From: Gluconacetobacter diazotrophicus PA1 5
GTDB lineage: Bacteria > Pseudomonadota > Alphaproteobacteria > Acetobacterales > Acetobacteraceae
Length of the DNA: 64,000 bases
Direction: 5' to 3'
Assembly (NCBI RefSeq): GCF_000067045.1
Contig: NC_010125.1
Coordinates: 2,346,001 to 2,410,000, forward strand
Of this stretch, positions 20,025 through 29,943 are shown one piece after another. The translations under genes and the position numbers were made by a program. Below the pieces are notes generated by a model. The model did not search any database. It worked only from the letters and a program-made list of their open reading frames with translations, and was not told where the DNA came from. Every line of letters starts with the position of its first letter. Position 1 is the stretch's first letter.

Positions 20025-21247
20025 TGGCGGCGCTGTCTTTCAAGACGCTGGATGCGCTCCAGCCCAAAGGACGCAAGGTCCTGCTGCGCGCGGACCTGAA
20101 CGTGCCCGTCCGCGACGGGAAGATCACGGACCTGACGCGCATCGAGCGCCTGGCCCCCACCATCCGCGAACTGGCGGACAAGGGCGCGCGCGTGATCGTC
20201 GTCAGCCATTTCGACCGCCCGAAGGGCCAGCGGGTGCCGGAGATGTCGCTGGCGCCGATCGCGGCCGCCCTGGGCACGACGCTGGGCCGTCCGGTGCAGT
20301 TCGCCGACGACTGCATCGGCCCGGTGGCCGAGGAAGCCGTTTCCAAGCTCCAGGACGGCGACGTCCTGGTGCTGGAAAACACGCGCTTCCATGCCGGCGA
20401 GGAAAAGAACGACCCCGACCTGTCCAAGGCGCTGGCCGCACTGGCGGATGACTACGTCAACGACGCGTTTTCCGCCGCCCATCGCGCCCATGCCTCGACC
20501 GAGGGCGTCGCCCGCTTCCTGCCGTCCTTCGCCGGGCGGCTGATGGAGGCGGAACTGAACGCCCTGAACGTCGCGCTGGAAAACCCGGTCCGTCCGGTCG
20601 GCGCGATCGTCGGCGGCGCCAAGATCTCCACCAAGCTGGACCTGATCGGCAACCTGCTGGACAAGGTCGACGTGCTGATCATCGGCGGCGCGATGGCCAA
20701 CACGTTCCTGGCGGCCAACGGGGTGCGGGTCGGCAAGTCGCTGCAGGAAGCGGACATGCACGACACGGCGCGCGCGATCATGGCCAAGGCCGAGGAACGC
20801 GGGTGCGAGATCGTGCTGCCGGTCGATGCGGTGACGGCGACGGAATTCCGGGCCGATCCGCCGACCAGAACGGTGCCGATCGACGAGATCCCGGCGGATG
20901 CGATGATGCTGGATGCGGGGCCCGAGACGGTCACCCTGCTGATCCAGAAGATCGTGGGCCTGAAGACCCTGGTCTGGAACGGCCCGCTGGGCGCGTTCGA
21001 ACTGCATCCCTTCGACACCGCCACCAACCTGGTCGCGGCGGAAGTCGCGCGGCGGACCCAGGCCGGCCAGTTGACCAGCGTCGCGGGCGGCGGGGACACG
21101 GTGTCCGCGCTGCGCCATGCCGGCGTGGCGGACGAAATGTCCTATACCTCGACCGCCGGCGGCGCGTTCCTGGAATGGCTGGAGGGCAAGGTTCTCCCGG
21201 GCATCCAGGCGCTGGGCGAAGTCTCCGGGCGGATCCTGCCGCTCTGA
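20024..21247 (+). CDS. pgk: Phosphoglycerate kinase
   Basis: PGK transfers the phosphate of 1,3-bisphosphoglycerate to ADP. The product has 407 residues, slightly longer than the usual 390-400. Diagnostic segments are [67 protein letters not shown] and the nucleotide-binding [15 protein letters not shown] with [15 protein letters not shown]. The ATG at 20024 overlaps the gap stop. Together with gap it supports lower glycolysis or Entner-Doudoroff flux and gluconeogenesis. Confidence 0.97.
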   Translation: MAALSFKTLDALQPKGRKVLLRADLNVPVRDGKITDLTRIERLAPTIRELADKGARVIVVSHFDRPKGQRVPEMSLAPIAAALGTTLGRPVQFADDCIGPVAEEAVSKLQDGDVLVLENTRFHAGEEKNDPDLSKALAALADDYVNDAFSAAHRAHASTEGVARFLPSFAGRLMEAELNALNVALENPVRPVGAIVGGAKISTKLDLIGNLLDKVDVLIIGGAMANTFLAANGVRVGKSLQEADMHDTARAIMAKAEERGCEIVLPVDAVTATEFRADPPTRTVPIDEIPADAMMLDAGPETVTLLIQKIVGLKTLVWNGPLGAFELHPFDTATNLVAAEVARRTQAGQLTSVAGGGDTVSALRHAGVADEMSYTSTAGGAFLEWLEGKVLPGIQALGEVSGRILPL

Positions 21248-21269
21248 CGGAACGGGACGGTTCCCGGCG

Positions 21270-22250
21270 TCAGGCCGGGCCGTCCTCCTTTTCCTCCGTC
21301 GCCTCCCCGCCCTCTCGCGGGGTCAGGCGCACGGAATCCCCGACCAGCCCCCTGGCGAAGGCTTCGGCCGAGAACGGGCGCAGATCCTCGGCCTGCTCGC
21401 CCACGCCCACGGCATGGACCGGCAGGCCGAACGTGTCGGCCAGCGCCACCACGATGCCGCCGCGCGCCGAACCGTCCAGCTTGGTCACGACCAGGCCGGT
21501 GACGTTGACCAGTTCCTTGAACACCCGCACCTGCTCGATCGCATTCTGGCCGGTGGTCGCGTCCAGGACCAGCAGCACGGAATGCGGCGCGCTTTCGTCG
21601 AACTTGCGCATCACGCGGATGATCTTGGCCAGTTCCTCCATCAGCGCGCCCTTGTTGTGCAGGCGCCCGGCGGTGTCGATCAGCAGCAGGTCGCAGCCCT
21701 CGGCCTGGCCGCGCTTCAGGGCCTCGAACGCCAGGCCGGCGGCGTCGGCGTTGGGCGGCCCGGCGATGACCGGCGCGCCCACCCGCTGGCCCCAGACCTG
21801 CAACTGCTCGACGGCGGCGGCGCGGAAGGTGTCGCCGGCCACCATCATGACCTTCAGCCCCTGCTCGCCGTAATAGCGCGCCATCTTGCCGATGGTCGTG
21901 GTCTTGCCGGTGCCGTTCACGCCCACCACCAGCACCACATGCGGCTTGCGCTGCGGATCGGGGACGAACGGCACGGCCACGGGTTCCAGAACCTGGGCGA
22001 TTTCGGCCGACAGCGCGTCGCGGACCTCGTCGTCCGTGACCTCGGCGCCGAAGCGGGAATGACGGAACGATTCGATGATCCGCGCCGCGACGGCAGGGCC
22101 GAGATCCGCCGAAATCAGCAGATCCTCCAGCTCCTCCAGCGCCTCGTCATCCAGCTTGCGGCGCGTGAAGACCGCGGCGATGCCACCGCCCAGCTTCTGG
22201 GTCGAACGGGACAGCCCCGCCTTGAGGCGGGAGAAAAAACCAAGTGCCAT
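21270..22250 (-). CDS. ftsY: Signal recognition particle receptor FtsY
   Basis: FtsY is the SRP receptor GTPase that delivers ribosome-nascent chain complexes to the SecYEG translocon. The 326-residue protein has a short N-terminal helical region (MALGFFSRLKAGLSRS) and the NG domain, with G1 GVNGTGKTTT, DTFRAAAVEQL, G3 DTAGRLHNK and G4 TKLDGSARGG. It lacks the long acidic A-domain of E. coli FtsY, as in other alphaproteobacteria. The ATG at 22250 lies 1 nt after the mtaB stop, in a dapF-mtaB-ftsY unit, a gene order known from alphaproteobacteria. It converges with pgk. Confidence 0.95.
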   Translation of the reverse strand: MALGFFSRLKAGLSRSTQKLGGGIAAVFTRRKLDDEALEELEDLLISADLGPAVAARIIESFRHSRFGAEVTDDEVRDALSAEIAQVLEPVAVPFVPDPQRKPHVVLVVGVNGTGKTTTIGKMARYYGEQGLKVMMVAGDTFRAAAVEQLQVWGQRVGAPVIAGPPNADAAGLAFEALKRGQAEGCDLLLIDTAGRLHNKGALMEELAKIIRVMRKFDESAPHSVLLVLDATTGQNAIEQVRVFKELVNVTGLVVTKLDGSARGGIVVALADTFGLPVHAVGVGEQAEDLRPFSAEAFARGLVGDSVRLTPREGGEATEEKEDGPA

Positions 22251-22251
22251 G

Positions 22252-23514
22252 TCAGAGGGTTTCCGCCACCAGTCCGTTTTCGTCAATCGCCGTCGCCCGG
22301 ACGGTCACGATCCGCCCCGCCTCGGCCGCAGTACCGTCCAGCCTGTCCGGGGCCAGCCGGACGGGGGCGAATTCCTCGGAATGGCCAGTGGTCGCGGTTT
22401 CCAGCAGCACGTTCAGCGTCCGCCCCAGCAGGCTGGCGTGATAGTCCCGCGCCGCCGCCTGCCCCGCCGCGCGCAGTTGGGCCGCGCGCTCCTTGCGCAC
22501 GGCCACGGGCACGGCGGGCATCCGCGCCGCCGGGGTGCCCGGCCGCTCACTATAGGGAAAGACGTGCAGGTACGGCAGGCGCTGCGCACGCACGAAATCC
22601 AGCGTTTCGGCGAACAGGGCATCGGTCTCGGTCGGGAAGCCCGCGATGACGTCGGCGCCGATCCCCAGGTCGGGGCGGCAGGCACGGGCGCGGTCCAGCA
22701 CGCGCGCCACGTCCTCGACCAGGTGCCGGCGCTTCATCCGCTTCAGCACCATGTCCGACCCGGCCTGCAGCGACAGGTGCAGATAGGGCATGAATCGCCC
22801 CTCCTGCGCCAGCAGGCGCCACAGATCGTCGTCGATTTCCACCGGATCGACCGAGGACAGGCGCAGCCGCTCCAGTTCCGGTACCAGCGCCAGCACCCGC
22901 CGGCAGAGCTGCCCCAGCGCCGGACGGCCCGGCAGGTCGCCGCCCCACGAGGTGATGTCGACCCCGGTCAGCACGATCTCGCGATAGCCCGAGGCGACCA
23001 GGGCACGGACCTGTTCCACCACTGCCCCGACCGGAACCGAGCGCGACGGCCCCCGGCCGAACGGGATGATGCAGAAGGTGCAGCGATGGTCGCAGCCCTG
23101 CTGCACCTCGACGAACGCGCGGGTACGGCCGGCGAATTCCGTCACCAGATGCGGCACCGTCTCGGTCGCCGCCATGATGTCGGATACGGCGTGGCCGTCC
23201 TGCATCGCGGCGGGGGTCCAGCTTGCGGCCTCCAGCTTCTCGCGATTGCCCAGGACGCGGGTGACGCCCGGCAGCGCCGACCAGCGGTCCGGGTCGATCT
23301 GCGCGGCGCAGCCGGTCACGACGATCCGCGCGCCGGGCCGGTCGCGATGGGCGCGCCGGATCGCCTGGCGGGCCTGCCGCTCGGCCTCGGCCGTCACCGC
23401 GCAGGTATTGACGATGATCACGTCGTCCAGCGCCGCCGCGTGACCGCGCATCACCTCGCTCTCATAGGTGTTCAGGCGGCACCCGAAGGTCAGGATCTCC
23501 GGCTTGGCGGTCAT
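22252..23514 (-). CDS. mtaB: tRNA t6A37 methylthiotransferase MtaB
   Basis: A radical SAM enzyme that converts N6-threonylcarbamoyladenosine at tRNA position 37 to its 2-methylthio form. The 420-residue protein has the three N-terminal cluster cysteines C12, C38 and C69, the radical SAM motif CDHRCTFC (C141, C145, C148) followed by [10 protein letters not shown], and a C-terminal TRAM-like domain with [11 protein letters not shown]. The start overlaps the dapF stop in an ATGA arrangement (23511-23514), so the genes are translationally coupled. Confidence 0.95.
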   Translation of the reverse strand: MTAKPEILTFGCRLNTYESEVMRGHAAALDDVIIVNTCAVTAEAERQARQAIRRAHRDRPGARIVVTGCAAQIDPDRWSALPGVTRVLGNREKLEAASWTPAAMQDGHAVSDIMAATETVPHLVTEFAGRTRAFVEVQQGCDHRCTFCIIPFGRGPSRSVPVGAVVEQVRALVASGYREIVLTGVDITSWGGDLPGRPALGQLCRRVLALVPELERLRLSSVDPVEIDDDLWRLLAQEGRFMPYLHLSLQAGSDMVLKRMKRRHLVEDVARVLDRARACRPDLGIGADVIAGFPTETDALFAETLDFVRAQRLPYLHVFPYSERPGTPAARMPAVPVAVRKERAAQLRAAGQAAARDYHASLLGRTLNVLLETATTGHSEEFAPVRLAPDRLDGTAAEAGRIVTVRATAIDENGLVAETL

Positions 23515-24350
23515 GACGGATAGCCTTCGGGATCGAACGTGCCGACGAAGCTGACGGTGGCGGGGCCGGTCATCAGCACATGCCCCCCTTCCCCTGGGTC
23601 ATCCTGCGCGCGCCACGAAACGGACAGCGCGCCGCCATCCATCCCGACCGTGCAGGTCCGTTCCACCAGCCCGCGCCGGACGGCGTTCACCACCGCCGCA
23701 CAGGCGCCGGAGCCGCAGGCCAGGGTCAGGCCGCTGCCGCGCTCCCACACGCGCAGGCGCAGTTCGGTGCGCGAGCGGACATGCGCGAAGCCGATATTGG
23801 CCCGTTCGGGAAACAGCGGATCATGTTCCAGCAACGGCCCGGCCACGACCGGGTCCAGGTCCAGCATGTCGTCCAGGAAGAACGTGGCGTGCGGATTGCC
23901 CATCGAGGCCGCCGCCGGGTCTCCCGCCAGCGGCAGGTGCAGCGTATCGGCCGCCCGCGCCAGCGGCACGTCGCGCCAGTCCAGGGCCGGGCGGCCCATG
24001 TCCACGGTGACGACGCCCGCGTCATCCACCCGGGCAGGCAGCAGGCCGGCCCGGGTCTGCAGCACCGTCTCGCGCCGCCCCTCCTGCCGCCACAGCAGCG
24101 CCGCGACGCAGCGCGAGGCATTGCCACAGGCCCCGGCCTCGGTGCCGTCGGCGTTGAAGAACCGCACCAGGACGTCCGCGCCGTCGCGGGTGGCGGGTTG
24201 CAGGACCACGAACTGGTCGCAGCCGATCCCGCGATGGCGGTCGGCCAGCGCCGCGATGCGGGCCGGCGTCAGGCCGTACCGTTCGGCGCGTTCGTCCACC
24301 ACGACGAAATCGTTGCCCAGGCCGTGCATCTTGTGGAACGGGGTCATCAT
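23511..24350 (-). CDS. dapF: Diaminopimelate epimerase
   Basis: DapF interconverts LL- and meso-diaminopimelate without a cofactor, for lysine and peptidoglycan synthesis. The 279-residue product has the N-terminal signature [15 protein letters not shown] and the two catalytic cysteines C75 ([17 protein letters not shown]) and C212 (LACGSGACA). I chose the ATG at 24350; one at 24347 is equally possible. It heads the dapF-mtaB-ftsY unit. Confidence 0.96.
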   Translation of the reverse strand: MMTPFHKMHGLGNDFVVVDERAERYGLTPARIAALADRHRGIGCDQFVVLQPATRDGADVLVRFFNADGTEAGACGNASRCVAALLWRQEGRRETVLQTRAGLLPARVDDAGVVTVDMGRPALDWRDVPLARAADTLHLPLAGDPAAASMGNPHATFFLDDMLDLDPVVAGPLLEHDPLFPERANIGFAHVRSRTELRLRVWERGSGLTLACGSGACAAVVNAVRRGLVERTCTVGMDGGALSVSWRAQDDPGEGGHVLMTGPATVSFVGTFDPEGYPS

Positions 24351-24401
24351 GCGCGCCTTATACGGCACGCATCGGCGGAGTGCGAGACAAGCTTGCAGCC
24401 G

Positions 24402-24803
24402 TCAGAGAAACCGGCCCGGGGCGCCGCGTTGCAGCACTTCGATCCGATAGCCGTCCGGGTCGGCGACGAAGAAGAAGCGCCCCACGACCCGCTCGCCCAG
24501 CGACAATTGCTTGACCGCCAGCGGCGACAGACCTTCCCGCGTGAAGCGGTCATGTTCGGCGTCGATATCCGCGACCGACACCGCCAGGTGGCCGTAGCCG
24601 TCCCCCAGGTCATAGGGGCGGTCGCGGTCGTGGTTGACCGTCAGTTCCAGTTCGAATGTCTGTTCGGCATTGGACAGGTAGATCAGGGTGAAACCATCGA
24701 AGACCAGCCGGTCGGCCACGCGCAGGCCGAAGGCGCGTTCGTAGAATGCCAGCGACGCGGCTTCGTCGCGCACGCGGATCATGGAATGGATCAGCTTCGC
24801 CAT
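24402..24803 (-). CDS. gloA: Glyoxalase I (lactoylglutathione lyase) family protein
   Basis: A 133-residue VOC-fold metalloenzyme that would convert the hemithioacetal of methylglyoxal and glutathione to lactoylglutathione. The expected metal ligands are all present: H6, E53, H72 (GYGHLAVSV) and E122 (DGYRIEVLQ), spaced as in E. coli GloA. FYERAFGLRV is the family N-terminal signature. It lies next to dapF but is separated by 50 bp and its own hydrophobic-free start. The gene symbol rests on family identity. Confidence 0.88.
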   Translation of the reverse strand: MAKLIHSMIRVRDEAASLAFYERAFGLRVADRLVFDGFTLIYLSNAEQTFELELTVNHDRDRPYDLGDGYGHLAVSVADIDAEHDRFTREGLSPLAVKQLSLGERVVGRFFFVADPDGYRIEVLQRGAPGRFL

Positions 24804-24901
24804 CGTTTCGGACTCCTTTATCGACAGGGTGGCGGATGTATAGCGGCCCGGCCGGCATTGTGGGTCTGGATTTTCCGCCCGACCTGTCGCATGTGCGGGG
24901 C

Positions 24902-25549
24902 ATGACCGACGAACCGCACGGCTTCCACCCCGCCGCCTTCACCGTCGCCAGCGACGAACCCGACGCGTCGTTCTTTGCCAGGCGCGATCCCGGCCCCCTG
25001 ATGGACCCCGGGGCGCAATCCGCCGTCACCGCGCTGTACCATACCCTGGTGGCCGAGGGCGCGGACGTGCTGGACCTGATGGCCGGGCCGGACAGCCACC
25101 TGCCGCGCGACGCGACCTATGGCTCCGTCATCGGCATCGGGCTGGACGCCGATGCGATGGCCGACAATCCGCGCATCGGCCACCGGATCGTGCAGGACCT
25201 GAACGCGACCCCCACCCTGCCGCTGCCCGACGACGCCGTCGATGTGGCCTGCCTGTGCGATGTCGCGCCCTACCTGCGCCAGCCGATGGCGACGCTGGCC
25301 GAAATCCGGCGCGTGCTGCGTCCGGGCGGGGTGGTGATCGTGACGTTCTCGGACCGGGTGATCGCCGGCAAGGCCGTGGCGCTGTGGCAGGCGCTGGACA
25401 GCACCGATCGGCGTCGCCTGCTGACCATCCTGCTGCAACGGGCAGGATTTGCCGGAATCGACAGCGGCGAGGTCCACCCCCCGGCCGACACGCCCTCCTG
25501 GCGCGACACGGTATATGCCATCACCGCCCGCGTGCCCAACGCCGCCTGA
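24902..25549 (+). CDS. SAM-dependent methyltransferase, class I
   Basis: A 215-residue Rossmann-fold methyltransferase. SAM motif I is VLDLMAGPDSHLP, followed by VIGIGLDADAM; DDAVDVACLCDVAPYLRQP corresponds to motif IV, and EIRRVLRPGGVVIVTFSDR to the post-motif region of UbiE/Methyltransf_11 proteins. The ATG at 24902 is the start of the conserved protein; the frame is open from 24746 but that part overlaps the glyoxalase promoter. The substrate is not identifiable. Confidence 0.82.
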   Translation: MTDEPHGFHPAAFTVASDEPDASFFARRDPGPLMDPGAQSAVTALYHTLVAEGADVLDLMAGPDSHLPRDATYGSVIGIGLDADAMADNPRIGHRIVQDLNATPTLPLPDDAVDVACLCDVAPYLRQPMATLAEIRRVLRPGGVVIVTFSDRVIAGKAVALWQALDSTDRRRLLTILLQRAGFAGIDSGEVHPPADTPSWRDTVYAITARVPNAA

Positions 25550-25768
25550 AAAATGAAGGCCATCCCATGGGGGCGGCACGGCCGATCCGGCAGTACAGGG
25601 TCAGGATGTCCCGCTATTGCCGGACATGCATTTCATATTGAATGAATGATATTCACATTTAGAATGAATCGTTACAATGTGATTTTTAAATGAAATTCTT
25701 GTTTACGCACTATTCCGACATATTTTGACATAATGATGCCCGATCATCATCGAGCGATGCTGCCGTCA
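25550..25768. promoter_or_regulatory. AT-rich upstream region of the porin gene
   Basis: The stretch from about 25620 to 25735 is much richer in A and T than its surroundings, with runs such as TATTGAATGAATGATATTCACATT and TTTTTAAATG. It is likely to hold the porin promoter and perhaps regulator sites. ATTGAATGAATGATATTCA contains an imperfect palindrome. I see no open frame of coding character. Confidence 0.35.
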
Positions 25769-27676
25769 ATGTGGATTTCCGTGCGTACTTCCCCGCTTCC
25801 ATGGCGCCTGTCGGTGCTGCTGCTGTGCGGCGCCACCGTTGCTCCCGCCCATGCCTCGGCGCAGGACGAAGCCGCGCAGATCGATGCGATGGAAAGCCGG
25901 ATCGCGCGCATCCAGGCGCAGCAGCTAGAACTGCAGAAAGACCTGATGGCGATGCGCCAGGAACTGGCGCGACACCGCGCGCGCCTGACGGGCGGCCATG
26001 CCGGCGGCACGGCGGCGGCCAGGCAACCGGTACGGGAAGCCGCCTCGGCCGCGCCCCATGCCTCGTCGGCCATGAAGGTGACGGCGCCCGAAAGCCTGGC
26101 CGGCATCGACAGCCAGGACCGTGGCGCGCCGGTGGCCGATGCCGCGCCGCCCGCGACGGTTGCCGCGACATCCGCCCCCGCCCCGATGGACGTGCCGCCG
26201 CCCCGGATTGGCTTCGACGAGCCGACCGTGGCCGCCGTCGTCGGCCGCCGGTCCGAGGACATGGTCAACCGGATCGCCGACAACAATGTCGGCCCCCATC
26301 CCCGGGAAACCGTGGGCGCGCAGGCCGCCGGCGCGCTGGGCGATCACGGCGTGTTCCACCTCGGCCCGGTCAGCATCATCCTGGGCGGGTTCTTCGACAC
26401 CGCCGCCGTGCTGGAAAACCGCCATATGGCATCGGGCACGTTCAATTACTGGCAGGCCATGCCCTTCCCGAACCAGTCCAGCTTCCACGAGAACAATTTC
26501 GAGGGCAGCGCACGCTACAGCCGCTTCTCGCTGATGGCGCGGGGCAATGTGGATGCCGACACCACCATATCGGGTTTCGTCGAAACCGATTTCGGGGCCG
26601 GGGCGGAAACGACCAATCCGTACGAAAGCAATGCCTACGTTCCGCGCCTGCGGCAGGCATACCTGGCCTATGACAACACGCGCTCGGACAATCATTTCCT
26701 GATCGGGCAGGCGTGGAGCCTGCTGACGCCCGGCCGCGGGGGCATCATCGCACGCCAGGAAAGCCTGCCGGAGACGATCGAATCCTCGATGCTGGCCGGG
26801 CAGACCTGGGCCCGGCAATGGCAGGCGCGCGTGGTGCATGACATGATGCATCACCGGCTGTGGCTGGGCCTGTCGATCGAAAACCCCGCCACGATCTACG
26901 ACACCACCGGCTTTGCCAACGCCAACGGATCGGTCCCGCTGCCCAATGGCGGGACGGCCAACGTCGGCGCGAACGGCACCGGCCTGACCGAATTCACCAC
27001 CAATTATTCCGACGAGATCGCACCCGACGTGATCGGCAAGGTCGCATGGGACCCGGCCTGGGGCCATTACGAGGCCGAGGGCGTCGTGCGCTTCCCGCAT
27101 GACCGCGTGGTCGTGAACGGGGTCGGGCGGAACAATACCGCGATTTCGGGCGGCGGCGGCGGATCGGCGATCCTGCCGGTCATTCCGCACAAGGTCGAAA
27201 TCCGCCTGGCGGGCCTGGCCGGCATGGGCATCGGCCGCTACGGATCGGTCCTGCTGCCCGACGTGACCCTGTCATCCAGCGGCAAGCCGAAGCCGTTGCC
27301 CGACGCACAGGGAACGGCGGGGATCGTCGCCCACCCCAATTCCGCGATCGACGTCTATGGCTATTACGGCATGCAACGATCGGGCCGGAGCTATTTCTCC
27401 GCCGACGGCACGGCCTACGGGTACGGCAACCCGAATGCCTCCAACGCGGGATGCGAGATCGAACTGTCGCCGCTGGCCTGCACGGCCAATATCCGCTCGG
27501 TCCAGGAATTCACCATCGGTGCGTGGTGGCGGTTCCTCAAGGGGCGGTACGGCACGGTCGAGGCCGGGACCCAGCTTGCCTATTCCCGCGTGGAGACCTG
27601 GAGGGGCATCGGCGGCGCGCCCTCGACCAGCGCCAGCCAGATCTTCTTCGATTTCCGCTACCTGCCGTTCCAGTAG
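25769..27676 (+). CDS. Outer-membrane porin with N-terminal coiled coil (DcaP-like)
   Basis: A 635-residue outer-membrane protein. A signal peptide (SVLLLCGATVAPAHASA) is followed by a coiled coil of about 45 residues (MESRIARIQAQQLELQKDL), an Ala/Pro-rich linker, and a long beta-barrel domain rich in alternating aromatic strands, such as SRFSLMARGNVDADTTISGFVETDFG and YLAYDNTRSDNHFLIGQAWSLL. It ends in FFDFRYLPFQ, close to the aromatic C-terminus of barrel proteins. This layout matches DcaP-type trimeric porins, which carry small anionic solutes. In-frame ATGs also exist at 25733 and 25757; none has a good ribosome-binding site, and I chose 25769 because it gives a normal signal-peptide length. 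Confidence 0.85.
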   Translation: MWISVRTSPLPWRLSVLLLCGATVAPAHASAQDEAAQIDAMESRIARIQAQQLELQKDLMAMRQELARHRARLTGGHAGGTAAARQPVREAASAAPHASSAMKVTAPESLAGIDSQDRGAPVADAAPPATVAATSAPAPMDVPPPRIGFDEPTVAAVVGRRSEDMVNRIADNNVGPHPRETVGAQAAGALGDHGVFHLGPVSIILGGFFDTAAVLENRHMASGTFNYWQAMPFPNQSSFHENNFEGSARYSRFSLMARGNVDADTTISGFVETDFGAGAETTNPYESNAYVPRLRQAYLAYDNTRSDNHFLIGQAWSLLTPGRGGIIARQESLPETIESSMLAGQTWARQWQARVVHDMMHHRLWLGLSIENPATIYDTTGFANANGSVPLPNGGTANVGANGTGLTEFTTNYSDEIAPDVIGKVAWDPAWGHYEAEGVVRFPHDRVVVNGVGRNNTAISGGGGGSAILPVIPHKVEIRLAGLAGMGIGRYGSVLLPDVTLSSSGKPKPLPDAQGTAGIVAHPNSAIDVYGYYGMQRSGRSYFSADGTAYGYGNPNASNAGCEIELSPLACTANIRSVQEFTIGAWWRFLKGRYGTVEAGTQLAYSRVETWRGIGGAPSTSASQIFFDFRYLPFQ

Positions 27677-27752
27677 CCTTCGAGTTGCGCCCGGAGGGAA
27701 AAGGGAGGATGTTCCCCGCTGACCGCACCGCAGGATGAAGGAGATCACGGTC

Positions 27753-28094
27753 ATGCAGGACAAGGTACTTCGCGGATTGGCACTCTCCCTCTGCCTTGTC
27801 GCCATGGCCGCGCCGGCGTTGGCCGACGACGAAGAAGAAGCGCACAAGACCATGTCGCTGCACCAGTTGGCGAAACGGCCGCCGATACCCACCGCGCACA
27901 AGGATTTCAGCCAGTACCGCTACCGCCCGGCCGGCGACAAAATCGTGGAACAGTCTGACGCCGACCGCCTGATGTTCTGGACACAGGACGGCACGCCGGA
28001 CGGCTATGCCGAGCGGCGCGGAAACGCCATCCTGTATTACGACCGGACCGGCAAGGCCGTCCGGGTCCAGGAAATGGATCCCACTGCCGATTAG
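27753..28094 (+). CDS. Small secreted protein of unknown function
   Basis: A 113-residue protein with a signal peptide (LRGLALSLCLVAMAAPALA) and a mature part of about 88 residues that starts with an acidic DDEEEAHK patch. It has no family I recognise. The ATG at 27753 has AAGGAG 9 nt upstream, better than the in-frame ATG at 27735. It follows the porin by 76 bp in the same direction and could be part of the same transcript. It ends in front of a large hairpin region. Confidence 0.7.
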   Translation: MQDKVLRGLALSLCLVAMAAPALADDEEEAHKTMSLHQLAKRPPIPTAHKDFSQYRYRPAGDKIVEQSDADRLMFWTQDGTPDGYAERRGNAILYYDRTGKAVRVQEMDPTAD

Positions 28095-28194
28095 AGCAGA
28101 TCGTGATGAGGTGGGATCACCTCATCACGTGAAGATGCTCTGAAAACAAAAACCTGGAGTGGGTGATGGGGTTTACCCAATCACCCACTCCAGG
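28093..28194. repeat. Two large adjacent hairpins between convergent genes
   Basis: The first hairpin has AGAGCA (28093-28098) and TGCTCT (28136-28141) outside and a 12-bp stem CGTGATGAGGTG/CACCTCATCACG (28102-28113, 28118-28129) with a 4-nt loop. The second has a 15-bp perfect stem CCTGGAGTGGGTGAT/ATCACCCACTCCAGG (28153-28167, 28180-28194). The ABC ATPase stop codon (28181-28183) lies in the second one. Both lack a long U-tract. The size suggests extragenic palindromic repeats doubling as terminators. Confidence 0.65.
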
Positions 28195-28918
28195 AAGCCG
28201 GGTAGCCGTAGAGGCTGCTGATCGCGGCAGTCGACAGCACGTCCGCCGCCGGGCCGTCGGCAATCATCCGTCCCTTCTGCAGCAGGATCGCGCGCGAAAA
28301 GACCCGCGCGGCCCTTAGCGGGTCGTGGGTGGTGGCCAGCACGGCGTAGCCGTCGCCCGCCAGCCGGCGCAGCAGATCGAACAGGCGGAGCTGCTGTCCA
28401 TAATCCAGGCCGGTCTCGGGTTCGTCCAGCACCAGCAGGCGCGCACCCTGGGCCAGCGCACGGGCGATCAGCACGCTCTGCCGCTCGCCGCCCGACAGCG
28501 CGGCATAGGACCGGTCCGCCAGGTGACCGATCGCCAGATGATCCATGGCCTGCCCGGCCGCCGCGCGATCCGCGGCCGAAACGAAGGGCGACACCATGGT
28601 GCCCGCCGCCAGCCGGCCCAGCGCCACGACATCGCGCACCCGATAGGGAAAAGCCACCGCATGGCCCTGCGGAACATAGGCGACCCGCGATGCCAGGTCG
28701 CGCCGCGCCATGCCCATGATCGGCTGCCCGTCCAGCAGAATGCGGCCGGCGCGCGGCCGCAGCAGCCGCAGCACCAGGCGCAGGATCGTGGTCTTGCCCG
28801 CGCCGTTCGGCCCCAGCAGGGCCACGCCCTCGCCCGCGCGCATGGCGAACGACACATCGTCCAGGACGCGGCGCCCATCCCGCGAGAAGGAGAGCGATTC
28901 GACCACCAGATGCGTCAT
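28181..28918 (-). CDS. ABC importer ATP-binding protein, iron-complex/metal-chelate type
   Basis: A 245-residue ATPase of the FecE/BtuD class. Walker A is LLGPNGAGKTT, the Q-loop is AYVPQGHAV, the signature is LSGGERQSV and Walker B is LLVLDEPETGLD, with the H-loop in ATTHDPLRAA. The ATG at 28918 overlaps the permease stop (ATGA). It energises uptake by the permease and binding protein encoded just upstream on the same strand. The last codons lie inside a strong hairpin. Confidence 0.92.
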   Translation of the reverse strand: MTHLVVESLSFSRDGRRVLDDVSFAMRAGEGVALLGPNGAGKTTILRLVLRLLRPRAGRILLDGQPIMGMARRDLASRVAYVPQGHAVAFPYRVRDVVALGRLAAGTMVSPFVSAADRAAAGQAMDHLAIGHLADRSYAALSGGERQSVLIARALAQGARLLVLDEPETGLDYGQQLRLFDLLRRLAGDGYAVLATTHDPLRAARVFSRAILLQKGRMIADGPAADVLSTAAISSLYGYPASWSG

Positions 28919-29943
28919 TCCGCCCATCCGCGCCGGATCAGCGGCAGCACGGACACGAAGACGCAGACCCCCAGCAGGTCCGCGATCAGCCCCACCGGGA
29001 TTTCCTCGGCCGAGAGGCTGCGCGCCAGATCGTCGCATGCCAGCAGGAACGCCCCGCCCAGGCAGGCGCTGAGCGGCAGGACGCGGGCATTGCGCGGCCC
29101 GGCCAGCAGGCGCGCGACATGGGGCACGATCAGCCCCACCCAGCCGATCATTCCCGCCACCGATACGGTCAGCGCCGACAGCACCGTCGCCGCCGCGATG
29201 ACGCCGTAGCGCAATGCGGTGACCGGCACGCCCAGCGTCCGGGCCTCGTCATCGCCCATCGCCAGCGCGTCCAGCATGCGCCCGCACGCCCCCAGCGCCA
29301 CGATCCCGACCAGGACCGGCGGCGCCATCACCGCCAGGTCGGACCATGCGACCTGCGTCAGGCTGCCCAGCAGCCAGAAGACGATATCCGGCAATTGCCG
29401 GTCGGGATCGGCGACATATTTCAGCAGCGACAGCAGCGCGGTGAACAGCGCGGTGCTGACCAGGCCGCCGAAGACCAGCATCAGCATCGACGCCGCGTCG
29501 AACAGCCGCGCCACGCCCACGCCCGCCGCCACCGCCACGGTGCCCCCCAGGAACGACAGAAGATGCATCCCCACCGGCCCCGCGCCGGTCACGATGCCCG
29601 CCGCCGCGCCGAACCCCGCGCCGGCCAGCACACCCAGCAGTCCCGGCGAGACCAGCGGGTTGCGGAATACCGCCTGGTACCCCGCCCCCGAGACCGACAG
29701 CGCGGCGCCCACGACGATCGCCCCGGCGATACGCGGCAGGCGGGTGCCGATCAGGATGGAATGGAGCAGCGCCCGCCGCGCCGGCATCACGCCCCCGTCC
29801 CGCCCCAGCAGGACCGACACGATATCGGCCGCCGATACCGGGTAGCGACCGAGCCCCAGCGACACGATAGCCAGGATCACCAGACCGGCCGCCGGCAGCG
29901 CCAACCCCGCAACGTTGCGGCCACCTCCAGTCCTCGGACTCAC
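28915..29943 (-). CDS. FecCD-family ABC permease
   Basis: A 342-residue inner-membrane permease with about ten hydrophobic segments, in the family that moves iron-siderophore, haem, vitamin B12 or molybdate complexes. Family marks are RLPRIAGAIVVGAALSVSGAGYQAVFRNPLVSP and GMIGWVGLIVPHVARLLAG, the coupling region for the ATPase. The start is GTG at 29943, overlapping the binding-protein stop (29940-29942). Confidence 0.92.
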   Translation of the reverse strand: MSPRTGGGRNVAGLALPAAGLVILAIVSLGLGRYPVSAADIVSVLLGRDGGVMPARRALLHSILIGTRLPRIAGAIVVGAALSVSGAGYQAVFRNPLVSPGLLGVLAGAGFGAAAGIVTGAGPVGMHLLSFLGGTVAVAAGVGVARLFDAASMLMLVFGGLVSTALFTALLSLLKYVADPDRQLPDIVFWLLGSLTQVAWSDLAVMAPPVLVGIVALGACGRMLDALAMGDDEARTLGVPVTALRYGVIAAATVLSALTVSVAGMIGWVGLIVPHVARLLAGPRNARVLPLSACLGGAFLLACDDLARSLSAEEIPVGLIADLLGVCVFVSVLPLIRRGWAE

